From Saccoglossus kowalevskii (lineage: Eukaryota; Hemichordata; Enteropneusta; Harrimaniidae): DNA of 11,784 bases. The stretch lies in the NCBI RefSeq assembly GCF_000003605.2, contig NW_003139817.1, positions 421,393-433,176 on the forward strand, given 5' to 3'. Made by a program: the position numbers and the translations under genes. Shown here in pieces: positions 1 to 8,293 of this stretch (the stretch's first letter is position 1; the number at the start of each line of letters is the position of its first letter). Below the pieces are notes generated by a model. The model saw only the letters and a program-made list of their open reading frames with translations. It made no database searches and was not told the origin of the DNA.

Positions 1-1191
1 GGTCATACATGTACATGCAATTTTAAGAAACTATATTGACATCTATGTGTGTATAAATTAATATAATCATTATTTGCCATCTTATGGATGAGTATATTTA
101 AAGCCAAGTGAAAAACAAGGCACATACAAATCGTTCAAAATTAATGGAGGCAATTGCCCAGATGTTCCATCAGAAAGTCTTAGTGCCCTTCACAATTGTA
201 ATCAGTTCAACGTATTTTTAGAAATATTGGTCTTGAAATTAGGTGCTTTTATAATACTGTAGTTCAAGTTCATGTACATACATGTAGGTAATAGGTATGG
301 TTACCTTATGTATAGCACACAGATACATGTAAGAAGGATTTGTCGTCATAACCAAATCTGTTGATATACTGCATTGCACAATTTATGCTGCTGATATCAA
401 TTTTACATTTAATATTTCTCTTTTTTATAATGACGTAATTATCAAGAATACAATGCAACCCATGTGTTTATCTCAGATTCAATTATTATTATTATTCAAT
501 TAGTATTATTATAATAGATCCCTGTTAAGCTGAGATAATTTATGATGCATTCTGATTGAGATATTTACTTGTGTAAGCTCTTCTAAAATGGGCATCTCTG
601 TTGTATGGTATTGATACCAAATGAACTTGAAATGACCTTGTATTGTTTGTGAACTTGAACAGATGCACTTGAACTCAGGGGAATAGCTATTGATTTCTGT
701 CTCACATTCTTGAGCCTGTACATGTTTATTGGATGAAAACCTAAGTGAAACTTGGTTTCATCCGCACATAGGGAATTAATTGAGTGTATTTTCTGCTTCA
801 TGAATGCCTCAGTATTGTACATTTTACACTATGCAGTCCAGCATTTATCTTGTACACCTTCTGATCAAGCCAGGCTTTAATCCTGGTCTTTAAGTGAATG
901 AATTGTTACATAGCTATCAGTGGTTTCATTTTATATAGCATATATACATGTGTATAGTCTTATACGCAGGTAAACTTATTCCTACATGTATGTTTAAATT
1001 TTTATAGATTTTCTTAATTTTATTATGTTTGCATCATTTCTGTCATATTTTATTATTTCTACATTCTCTCTGATGGAATACAAATATATATTCTTCCTAC
1101 GCTTGAGCATTTAAAAGTGTGAAGATATTTTTAAAATCAACAACTTTACCAATAAATGCACACCTTACCGGTACTTGCTGTATAAGTAGTA
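1..1191. other. Gene-free AT-rich DNA
   Basis: No coding exon is recognisable. The stretch has several TACATGTA palindromes (for example 6-13, 279-286, 324-331) and a short ATT-rich microsatellite near 482-512. The small open frame on the minus strand at 583-822 has no recognisable motif and is treated as chance. Confidence 0.6.
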
Positions 1192-1403
1192 TACTGTAGA
1201 ATACTTTATTTTTGCTTGGAATCTATTTTCGCTATTTTCGCTGAAGGGATGATTCCGTGAAAATTTAATCCAGCGAATATACTTTTTTTCCTATATTTCA
1301 CATTAAACTGATCAAAAATCAGTGAAAATAAATTCCATACAAAACGCCCAAAAAGCATTTTCAGCGAAAATTAATTCCAGCGAAAATAATATATTCCACA
1401 GTA
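1192..1403 (+). mobile_element. MITE family A, copy 1
   Basis: This 212-bp non-autonomous DNA transposon relic starts TACTGTAGAATACTTTAT and ends with the imperfect inverse CCACAGTA. Subterminal motifs such as TTTTCGCT and CCAGCGAA recur in inverted form near both ends. The interior aligns with the copies at 4209-4399 (same strand) and 6104-6302 (opposite strand). The conserved core includes GCGAATATAC, ATCAGTGAAAATAAATT and CATACAAAA. It has no coding capacity. Both ends abut TA, fitting a TA target duplication as in Tc1/mariner-type elements; that superfamily call is inference. Its TIRs are more diverged than those of copy 2. Confidence 0.85.
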
Positions 1404-2289
1404 TATAATTATAAGCTTAAAATTTAAAACCCCTGTGTGAGCACTAATAAATCCCAATGTGAGTTGATTTATGTAAAATCTTGAGAAAATATTTTTTGCC
1501 ACCTTTTTTTGAAACGCAGTTCTTATAAAAGTTAGTATTAATCTTCACTGAAAAACCATAATTTTGAATGACGCATGTAGTTTGTGGAAAAAAAAAAGAT
1601 TTTCACTTGATTTTATTTTTCATCCCTTCAGTGAAAATAGAAAAAATAAATAAGACATCAGCTAGAAAATCTAGCTAGGAAAAATCTTAAACTACTGGCA
1701 CATTGTTAAATTATGACATTATTTCTTGCTAATATATCAATGCTAGAACTATGATTGATGTGTCATTATTCATCAAGTTAGTCAGATTTGATTTGGTTTG
1801 TTATGAATTGTTGATTTACTGTGTAGCCTCATCATCGCCATCAGAATCCACTCACATCCAGAGTAGTTATTCTTTGACAGCTGTTGACCCATGATGTATG
1901 AAAGACTGTTTCAGTTTTAATTTAGAACAAGTAAATTTGTGTTCAATCTGATTGAATGTTGATTTTTTTTCTCAGCTCAATTTTATTTTAAATCCCGCCG
2001 GGAATTGAGGGTAAATCACATTATTAAGTCAGGATGTAGATTTCCTACCTCAAATTACTTGAAATACACTACATGTGCCATTATTGCATTCTGCCTAATG
2101 CCACAAAAGGTCGTAACGGCTAATTACCATAAATAAAGTAACCCATTTTCTTAACGCCAAGTGCTCGTTGTATTGCAGCTAGTGGATTTAGGTAACGTTT
2201 ATTTATGAGTGTATACATGTATGAATAATAATTAGTTTAACCTACATTGTACATGTTTCTGTAGTGACATGCATCTGTCTAACCTGCCT
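1404..2289. other. Gene-free stretch with small hairpins
   Basis: No gene is seen. It contains a MITE fragment (about 1600-1645), a 7-bp perfect hairpin at 1660-1676 (AGCTAGA, loop AAA, TCTAGCT) and a small GC-rich palindrome TCCCGCCGGGA near 1994-2004. The rest is AT-rich DNA with scattered TACATGTA motifs. Confidence 0.5.
1600..1645 (-). repeat. MITE family A fragment
   Basis: CATCCCTTCAGTGAAAATAG and its left flank match the reverse complement of the copy-1 segment around 1224-1262 (CTATTTTCGCTGAAGGGATG). Neither terminal inverted repeat is present, so this is a truncated or internally recombined remnant lying opposite to copy 1. The two together could fold back on each other in RNA. Confidence 0.5.
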
Positions 2290-2328
2290 ATAGTGAATTT
2301 GATTGGCTAAGAAAACATTGAAGTATTA

Positions 2329-2342
2329 GCCGCCATGGCAAC
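2329..2342 (+). promoter_or_regulatory. RFX X-box-like / YY1-like motif
   Basis: GCCGCCATGGCAAC differs at two positions from the palindromic RFX consensus GTTGCCATGGCAAC, and its left half is the YY1 core GCCGCCAT. It is also a perfect Kozak context for an ATG that opens only a 15-codon frame, so a coding role is unlikely. Confidence 0.4.
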
Positions 2343-2587
2343 ATCCATTTCAATCCATTGCGGAAGCCCAGTTATGCATTAACTTATATAATAGTGTTTG
2401 ATGTTCATGTTTTTCCTGGCGTGGAATACAAATGTAAAACACAGCTCTCCTCCTAAATTAGCCTGACAAGGTCCAAACCCAACACACGCCTGACAGAACG
2501 ATGTAGTTTTCACTTCCCCCGATGATTATTTGTCAGTACCAATCAAATTGCAGGAACATCAGATGGTGACAGCCATCAAAGAATTTA

Positions 2588-2603
2588 TTTGTTTATAAAC
2601 AAA
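2588..2603. promoter_or_regulatory. 16-bp perfect palindrome with two forkhead cores
   Basis: TTTGTTTATAAACAAA is self-complementary and contains the forkhead core TGTTTA on each strand. It lies just upstream of the inverted GATA pair. Confidence 0.4.
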
Positions 2604-2608
2604 ATGTG

Positions 2609-2646
2609 TGATAAGATGCTGGCAAATTCCCGCCCAATGCTTATCA
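2609..2646. promoter_or_regulatory. Inverted pair of GATA-factor motifs
   Basis: TGATAAG (2609-2615) and its exact inverse CTTATCA (2640-2646) are 24 bases apart. Both match the GATA consensus (A/T)GATA(A/G). The E2F/CCAAT-like sequence lies between them. Confidence 0.38.
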
Positions 2647-2702
2647 TCTTGTTGAAAACATCTGTGATTTTTGACAATGCAAACATGGATTTGATTGACG
2701 GT

Positions 2703-2732
2703 GTTACCATGGCCACCAAAATGAATATTCAT
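2703..2732. promoter_or_regulatory. RFX-like site next to a POU-dimer-like palindrome
   Basis: GTTACCATGGCCAC (2703-2716) matches the RFX palindrome at 12 of 14 positions. Four bases later ATGAATATTCAT (2721-2732) is a perfect 12-bp palindrome of the type bound by POU-domain homodimers (MORE-like). Confidence 0.38.
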
Positions 2733-2815
2733 TGAACTCATCGCAAGAAGGCGTGAACTTTGTGAATTTGCAGTATTGATCTTGTTGACGAGACATACAT
2801 GTTTCTGTCAGGCGT

Positions 2816-3274
2816 TAGTGAGGTCTGATGCCATTCGGCCCACAAAGGCGCTACTTACGCTACATGCCAGGCTACTCATAAATCAGAATCCCATATACTA
2901 AGCTAGGTTTATATAGTTTTTCTATGGTTTATAGGTTTGGCAAGATTAAAAAGGGATTAAATATCAGTACCCAATGTATATAGAAATGTTCATTAAATAA
3001 AAATATAATATTGCAGCATGTTATTGCTGAAATTCTGAATTGCAAATTTTGTTTATAATTAGCAAACATGTTATTTGTTTTTATTATATTCACAAATAAT
3101 ATTGATTGTCTTATTTTTAACAATTTCTGTAATTTATCATGGCATGGACATTTGTGTTTCAAAATTATTAAATTTCTATAGATATATATCATTTTATGAC
3201 TGCTCAGTAAGGTGGTGACCCTCACCAGGGATTACATGTACAGATCTCTATAATAGAAAACTGGAATATTTAAA
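2816..3274. other. Gene-free AT-rich stretch
   Basis: No exon, RNA gene or repeat family is recognised. A minus-strand open frame (2929-3225) is rich in Ile, Asn and Phe, as expected of AT-rich non-coding DNA, and has no recognisable domain. Confidence 0.55.
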
Positions 3275-3605
3275 TAGTAACACATGTTTGTGAAGGCAAT
3301 ATCACCTAAATATATGTAATAACACATGTATGTGAGGGTAATATCACGTAAATACATGTAATAACACATGTATGTGAGGGCAATATCACGTAAATACATG
3401 TAATAACACATGTATGTGAGGGCAATATCACCTAAATACATGTAATAACACATGTATGTGAGGGCAATATCACCTAAATATATGTAATAACACGTGTATG
3501 TGAGGGCAATATCACCTAAATACATGTAATAACACATGTATGATAGGGCAATATCACCTAAATACATTGTACATGTAATAACACATGTATGTGAGGGCAA
3601 TATCA
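3275..3605 (+). repeat. 42-bp minisatellite, seven units plus a partial eighth
   Basis: Units start at 3275, 3317, 3359, 3401, 3443, 3485, 3527 and 3576. Most are exactly 42 bp. The seventh is 49 bp because of a 7-bp insertion (TTGTACA-like), and the eighth stops after about 30 bp. Central units differ at only one to three bases. Each junction forms TACATGTA and each unit also carries the near-palindrome CACATGTATGTG, so there are two ACATGT cores per unit; one unit has CACGTG. Because 42 is divisible by three, the minus strand stays open and translates as a 14-residue repeat (YMCYYMYLGDIALT). That is a by-product, not evidence for a protein. Confidence 0.93.
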
Positions 3606-4208
3606 TGATTTGTTGGGTTTTAATGCGAGTCCAAAACTTACATGTACTACAACTTGCATTTGATTCCTCCAAAATTTATACTCAGCAAGGGCAAGTATGT
3701 GAATATAATACACTGTTTAGTTTATTTGTGTTATTTTATATGTATTCTAGACTACAAGTCATATCTTTATTAATACATGTAATATGAGTACCAGTAAGTC
3801 TGTGCCATAGCGAATAATCTGAACAATGTAAGCTATCAATTTGGCAAATTGTTTGACCTGTGATATTGATATGTGTTAACCCCGATTGTACCAAGTCCTT
3901 AAAAACTTGATGGAGCTGGTGCAAACAGGGTTTAGATGAGGAGATTATTTGTCATGGTAATGATAAAATACAATTGTTTTATGACAATAATAAGTCTACA
4001 CAATTTAAATTCTGTTTTATGTTCTCTTTAACTTGTAATAAAATCTACTCTAGATGTTGTAATATATTAGAATATCACCACAGCTTTTGTGTACTTCTGT
4101 GCAGTTAGGACATCATCTTAATTTGTGCAGAAAATGAATATGCATGATTTTCAATAATATCTTTCAAAATGTAGATAAAGTTTGACATTTGGCCAAATGC
4201 ATAATTAA
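3606..4208. other. Gene-free AT-rich stretch
   Basis: Two further TACATGTA motifs occur near 3640 and 3773. No exon or structured RNA is recognised. The small open frames here either run out of the minisatellite or have no recognisable content. Confidence 0.55.
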
Positions 4209-4399
4209 TACTGTAAAATACTTTATTTTCGCTTGGAAGGAATGATTCAATGAAATTAAAATCCAGCGAATATACCTTTTTTCCTATATTTTACATTCAA
4301 CTCGTCAGAAATCAGTGAAAATAAATTCCATACAAAACACCCGAAAAGTCTTTTCAGCAAAAATTAATTCCAGCTATTAAAATAAAGTATTTTACAGTA
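4209..4399 (+). mobile_element. MITE family A, copy 2 (best-preserved ends)
   Basis: This 191-bp element has perfect terminal inverted repeats of about 21 bp, beginning TACTGTAAAATACTTTAT, the best in the window. It is flanked by TA on both sides. The interior aligns with copy 1 in the same orientation (shared CCAGCGAATATAC, ATCAGTGAAAATAAATTCC and CATACAAAAC). It has no coding capacity and must have relied on a transposase supplied elsewhere. It sits about 1.3 kb upstream of the CDK17-like exon. Confidence 0.9.
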
Positions 4400-5657
4400 C
4401 TTTCACCCTCTCCAAGTCTTCAAATGAAATTGTCCCTTTTAGCAAATCTAAGGTTTTAGAAATTAATATTTCATACCTGGCTGATTGGGTATGTTAGAAT
4501 CTCATCATCTTTACCATCGTTTGTCAATTCTTTTTTGTCAAAATCTCCTTCCTTCCTTCCTTATCTTTTGTTAATTGAATCTGCAAGTACTTTATTATTA
4601 ATAGCATAGTGCATTTCAATATTATCGCTTACATGTGTCTATACTTGTATAATTGCTTTGTATGTGCTTTGGGATCATTTTTTTCTGACAAGTAATTTTC
4701 TGTTCTTTTATCCACAGTGTTATAGAATCACAAAATAACTGTTTTTATAAGGTGCTTTGTAAAAATAAAACAAAAGTTCTGGTAATATTTTTCTCTCTCA
4801 AATACTGCCATTACCGTATTTGCTCCATCTTCTATAGAAATGTGCGTCCTCGCAAAATTGGATTTGCTGTATACTGAATCCGTAAAATATGACTTATTAT
4901 TTGACCCCAGACATAACTCTGTCGTATACATAAGCGTATGTGCTAGAATAAATATCCAAGTGTATTTTTCAACTAATTTATCATGTATGAAGTAACATTT
5001 TATGTTTTCACTACATAAATAAATAAGCACACACTTATTATGCAATCTGTTATTAATGCAATCTGTTATTAATCACTGTGCAAGTTTTTGGAATGCAAGT
5101 TTTTGTAGTGTTGAAATGGTCAGTGTTTCACCAGTGAGGGAATCTAAATGATGCTAAAGTGTTCAGCTAGCACATGTTTGGATGTTTATAGTAAACGCTG
5201 CACATGTTTGGCTTTTTGGTTGACAAAGACTTGAATGTCTTCCAGCTTTCATTTGTTAAATTTAAATATAAAAAAAAATTATTCTGAGAAGACTGGGTCT
5301 TTTCTATGAAACCCTTCCCACGGATTACCGTGAGTAGTACAGAAAGATTTAACAAAATATGTCACCATTTGGAGAATCTGCTTTAGATTTTATTAAAACT
5401 GAATTACAATGTTCTTCACTGATGTTAACATCACCAGCATTGCATTATTTGTTTTGTAACACTAAAGTGTTAATCACTGTGTAGCTCAGACATGTAGCTC
5501 AGACACGTAAATAAAATACATCTAAGTGAGACTGATTTATTTTGCTATATTTGATGGGAATTCTAAAACAAAGGTCTCCTCAAAATTTAATTACTGTTAT
5601 TGACTGGTATCAAAACCAAATAGTGTACAATTGTTAAATTATATGCATATTAGTTGT
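4400..5657. other. Intronic or upstream DNA with small local duplications
   Basis: No exon is recognised before the acceptor at 5692. A short CCTT run lies near 4547-4562. Between 5041 and 5520 several 12-16-bp direct duplications occur; the clearest is listed separately. The minus-strand frame at 4728-5045 has no recognisable motif. Confidence 0.5.
5041..5105 (+). repeat. Short tandem duplications
   Basis: TGCAATCTGTTATTAA is repeated perfectly head to tail (5041-5056, 5057-5072). It is followed by TGCAAGTTTTTG twice (5079-5090, 5094-5105). Similar small duplications follow: GCACATGTTTGG-like near 5170 and 5200, and GTAGCTCAGACA near 5481-5510. They look like replication-slippage products. 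Confidence 0.75.
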
Positions 5658-5692
5658 CCTAATCCTAAACATTTTTTTCTTTTCTATTTTAG
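5658..5692 (+). other. Splice acceptor with branch-point-like motif
   Basis: CCTAATCCTAAAC (about 5658-5670) offers two branch-point-like adenosine contexts. It is followed by a T-rich tract and TATTTTAG ending at 5692. This is the clearest acceptor in the window and defines the left edge of the CDK17-like exon. Confidence 0.78.
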
Positions 5693-5859
5693 TTGCAGAC
5701 ACCATCCTGACTGCCCAGGTGGCATATCTGTACTGTTGTGTCCGTTGACAACATTCATATTGACTTGCGGTGATTAAGGAAAATCAAAGGCATTTTTGCC
5801 TAAATCTGTTCTCATTTGTGAGACAGACATTTCTGAGTCTCAAATAATAAACTTTCAAA
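5693..5859 (+). other. 5' UTR part of the CDK17-like exon
   Basis: This stretch lies between a strong splice acceptor and the start codon. It contains no ATG, so it carries no upstream reading frame, and it has TAA stops in frame with the CDK start at 5845-5850. A small hairpin (AGGCA, loop, TGCCT) sits at 5788-5801. The acceptor implies at least one further upstream non-coding exon. A second AG at 5697-5698 could serve as an alternative acceptor six bases downstream without changing the protein. Confidence 0.7.
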
Positions 5860-5980
5860 ATGAAAAGACTAAAACGAAGACTATCACTGACTCTGCGTGG
5901 AGGAGGGCGGGGTATTGAGGAATCTCTCTCTGAGCTTACTGAGAGTTTAAATATTGAAGAAAATGGTACCAAAGAAGCAG
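5860..5980 (+). CDS. CDK17: First coding exon of a CDK17-like (PCTAIRE) cyclin-dependent kinase, partial
   Basis: This exon encodes 40 residues plus the first base of a split codon (phase 1). The protein begins MKRLKRRLSLTLRGGGRG and continues into an acidic stretch containing ESLSEL and IEEN. From memory of the family, vertebrate CDK17 has the same layout at the same positions: a basic KRRLSLTLRG start, then ESLSEL, then IEEN; CDK16 and CDK18 share parts of it. PCTAIRE kinases are cyclin-Y-dependent Ser/Thr kinases linked to vesicle traffic and neurite growth. Residues 6-9 (RRLS) fit a basophilic-kinase phosphorylation site. The start is well supported: no ATG precedes it in the exon, A occupies -3, and two in-frame TAA stops lie at 5845-5850. 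The exon ends CAG|GTTAGT. The kinase domain and PCTAIRE helix are not in the window. The family assignment is strong; the choice of CDK17 over 16 or 18 is weaker, since invertebrates may have one ancestral gene. Confidence 0.87.
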
Positions 5981-5986
5981 GTTAGT
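5981..5986 (+). other. Splice donor of the CDK17-like coding exon
   Basis: CAG|GTTAGT is a good match to the metazoan donor consensus. It ends the reading frame in phase 1, so the next exon must start with the last two bases of a codon. No convincing next exon was found, so the intron runs off the right edge. Confidence 0.78.
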
Positions 5987-6103
5987 GTATTTTTCCTTTT
6001 GCTGAACACAATGGTTATTTTCACCTTTGTCTCCCAGGTGACCATATTTAGCAGTGAAATCAACATAATGACCATATATGGAAGTCTCATCATGTATATC
6101 ACT

Positions 6104-6302
6104 TACTGTAAAATACTTTATTAATCAGAATTAATTTTTTTTAATTTTTGTATTTTGTATGAAATTTATTTTAACTGATTTTTGAATGTAAAATAAAGGA
6201 AAAAAAGGTATATTCGCTACATTTTATTTTCACTGAAGCATCCCTTCAGCAAAAAGAACAAAAATAAATTTGAAAAAGGGAGAAAAAAAGTATTTTATAG
6301 TA
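6104..6302 (-). mobile_element. MITE family A, copy 3, inverted
   Basis: This 199-bp element has ends TACTGTAAAATACTTTAT and the imperfect inverse TATTTTATAGTA, with TA at both flanks. Its reverse complement aligns with copies 1 and 2 through the core (AGCGAATATACCTTTTTT, TTACATTCAA, ATCAGT, AAAATAAATT, CATACAAAA) and carries GCTGAAGGGATG as in copy 1. It lies about 120 bp past the donor of the CDK17-like exon, opposite in orientation to the upstream copies. Confidence 0.87.
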
Positions 6303-6913
6303 CCGGTAACTAATTTGCATACTTTTTGTTTTATGTGTTTTGTGAAGTCTCTTTTCTCTTCTCAACATGAGCTTAATGTTTGTTTTTCTATCATTATTCA
6401 TTATTATATGTCACTGTATTTCTAAATCTGCCATCTCTCATCCGTGGATCATATTTCCTTGACTTCTTTTCCAGAACAAAATAAACATGTTACAAAATTT
6501 GTAATTACCCGTGCCGGTCCTGCTTAATTAAACCTGTATACAGTAATTGGTTTTTTGACACCAACTGCTAATTGCAGATATCATTGCCTCAAATCTCAGT
6601 ATCCAGATATTCTAGAAGTACCAAGCGTTGATGTTATCAATTTTCTGTTATATGGAAGCTCATTTTTCCTAAATAGTGTTTGTCTTTCAGCTAAAGGTAA
6701 TTGTGGTTACTTGGGGATGGCAACTTAAGTGTAATATACCCATTTCTGTTCACTTAGTGAGCTAATGCAATCAGTTTTAATGCACCTGCTGCCTTTGAGT
6801 TCAAAATCATCGTCTTTCCAACATTGTTCTTTCATCATGCTGTCACTGCACCTTGTGATCTTGACATGACCTTCCATCTCTAGTTCATCACAAGACCGCC
6901 CACATATCTTCAC
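6303..6913. other. Intron, with two weak exon-like signals
   Basis: Good acceptor-like tracts end at 6474 (CTTCTTTTCCAG) and 6690 (TTTGTCTTTCAG). Each is followed shortly by a GTAATT donor, giving 26-nt and 6-nt candidate microexons. Neither is supported by protein homology. Otherwise nothing is recognised. Confidence 0.4.
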
Positions 6914-7099
6914 TACCGTAAAATCTGTATTAGAAGCCGCATCTCTTATAGAAGTCGCACCCATATTCTTTTTGAACAAGTGAGCAGCAAACATTCACCA
7001 TTTCTCATATGTGTACATGCTCTAATAGAAGCCGCATCCCCTCTGCTGCATTGTACCATTTCCATAGAAGCTGCAGCTTCTAATACAGATTTTACAGTA
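6914..7099. mobile_element. MITE family B
   Basis: This 186-bp element has 28-bp terminal inverted repeats (6914-6941 and 7072-7099) matching at 26 of 28 positions. The outer sequence is TA(C/T)(C/T)GTAAAATCTGTATT, compressed here as TACYGTAAAATCTG on the left and TACTGTAAAATCTG inverted on the right. A motif like TAGAAGCCGCA recurs about four times inside, and an 18-bp perfect palindrome (TAGAAGCTGCAGCTTCTA, 7065-7082) lies at the inner edge of the right end. TA flanks both sides. It has no coding capacity; a minus-strand open frame (6725-6994) runs across its edge by chance. The first 11 terminal bases are shared with family A. Confidence 0.88.
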
Positions 7100-8293
7100 C
7101 TATTTTAGGTGTTCTAGAAGCACATATCGGGTAGACAAGTTTTGATTGAGCATTGATTCACTTCCGGTCAGCAGCTGGAAATATGCAGTCTTAATAGGCA
7201 GATATTTTACCATGTTGTTCTAATTACAGTATGCTGATTCTGTATTGTAGACATCCATGTTATCTTTCAGTGCATATGAAATATTTGTAAAATATAGAAA
7301 ACTTGCTTTTCCATTCATACATTCATTCATTGATATAATGATGTTTAAATTGAACAATGTGACTCAAATTTATTTCATTTACTCTATCATATACTGTTTT
7401 GTGTTTGTGTCATACATTCTATCATTTTAGTATATGGTACAAACCGGTTCATTTAAAAGATATTTTTTTAGTGGTCAACATACAAGTATGAAAACATTCA
7501 ACTTGTGAAATACTGAGACAAACAGACTAACAAATAGCTTTCTGTGCACATAGTAACATAGCAACCATGGAACACGCCTGGGGAACTCGTTTCTTGAAGT
7601 CACCTAACTCACACTTTGATATGTTGATGCTAACTTTTACAGAAGCACACTTCTAATGAAGCATGCAGTGTGATTACTGTTTGCACTGCGAGACAGGGTG
7701 TGGATGATGATGACATTTTGTCAAAGTCACTCTGACTCTTTATTTTATTTATTTTTGCCTGACTGTGAAATTTATAAAAAATTGTGTTATTAATAAAGCT
7801 TTGCTTCTCCAACAGAACATTGAAACACACTGTTAAATCAAATTTTCAAGATTTTCTGGTTTCATTCCCTTGAGTTATAACCATTACGTAGTTCAGGAAG
7901 CTGAGGAGACTCTGCATTATCAAGCGTAATCTTGTCTCATTCTGTAAACCTGAAATGAATCTGTTTTAATGTAATACATGTTATTGATGAGGTGATTGTT
8001 CTTTTTATTGCTTGCTTTAAGTTACTGACATTTGCGCAATTGACATCAGTCCTGAAGTCATGACAAAATCCATCCATAACTACTTCTTGCTTCAAGCTTT
8101 TATTCAATCATGGAATAGCCAGTGTCTGTTTGAAGGTGATTTACGGGAATTTCAGTGAACCCTACAAGTTGACTTCGGCAATGTAGACTTGCATCTTATG
8201 CAAACCTCTGTCAATTAAGGAAGTCTATCCGCAAAAAATGCAAATGCAGATGATTATAGCATGACTTCCTCCTATATATACTCAGATTTAAAC
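7100..8293. other. Intron, nothing recognised
   Basis: No exon with a usable acceptor-frame-donor combination was found. One acceptor-like TTATCTTTCAG ends near 7270, but the frame after it closes within eight codons. A small ATTC run lies near 7312-7330. Confidence 0.5.

Larger units (their letters stand above)
2486..2815. repeat. 20-bp inverted repeat pair enclosing 290 bp
   Basis: ACGCCTGACAGAACGATGTA at 2486-2505 and the inverse of 2796-2815 agree at 18 of 20 positions, with a 12-bp perfect core (CGCCTGACAGAA). The match does not extend inward. It could be the ends of an old ~330-bp element or a chance or regulatory inverted repeat. Confidence 0.4.
2290..2830. promoter_or_regulatory. Candidate cis-regulatory module with palindromic factor sites
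   Basis: This segment looks richer in GC than its flanks and concentrates recognisable motifs. They are an inverted CCAAT at 2300-2306, GCCGCCATGGCAAC at 2329-2342 (RFX X-box 12/14; the left half also fits YY1), an ETS-like CGGAAG at 2361-2366, a TATA-like TATATAA at 2385-2391, a palindromic forkhead pair, inverted GATA sites, an E2F-like TTCCCGCC next to CCAAT near 2628-2638, a POU-dimer-like palindrome and a second RFX-like site. Together they suggest a promoter or enhancer, possibly for the CDK17-like gene 3 kb downstream. Motif matches alone are weak proof. No first exon with a clear donor was identified. Confidence 0.4.

Noticed and set aside
2332-2387. ATG in a perfect GCCGCCATGG context
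   Set aside because: The frame closes after 15 codons (MATSISIHCGSPVMH). The sequence is better explained as an RFX- or YY1-like motif.
3232-3672. Minus-strand 146-residue open frame with a 14-residue repeat
   Set aside because: It is the translation of the 42-bp minisatellite. The frame is open only because the unit length is divisible by three, and the non-repeat ends have no recognisable content.
5784-5972. Minus-strand 62-residue frame over the kinase exon
   Set aside because: It is the antisense shadow of the coding exon, which is explained by the PCTAIRE leader on the plus strand.
7250-7290. Acceptor-like TTATCTTTCAG as the start of the next kinase exon
   Set aside because: In the required phase the frame meets TAA within eight codons and matches no part of a PCTAIRE kinase.
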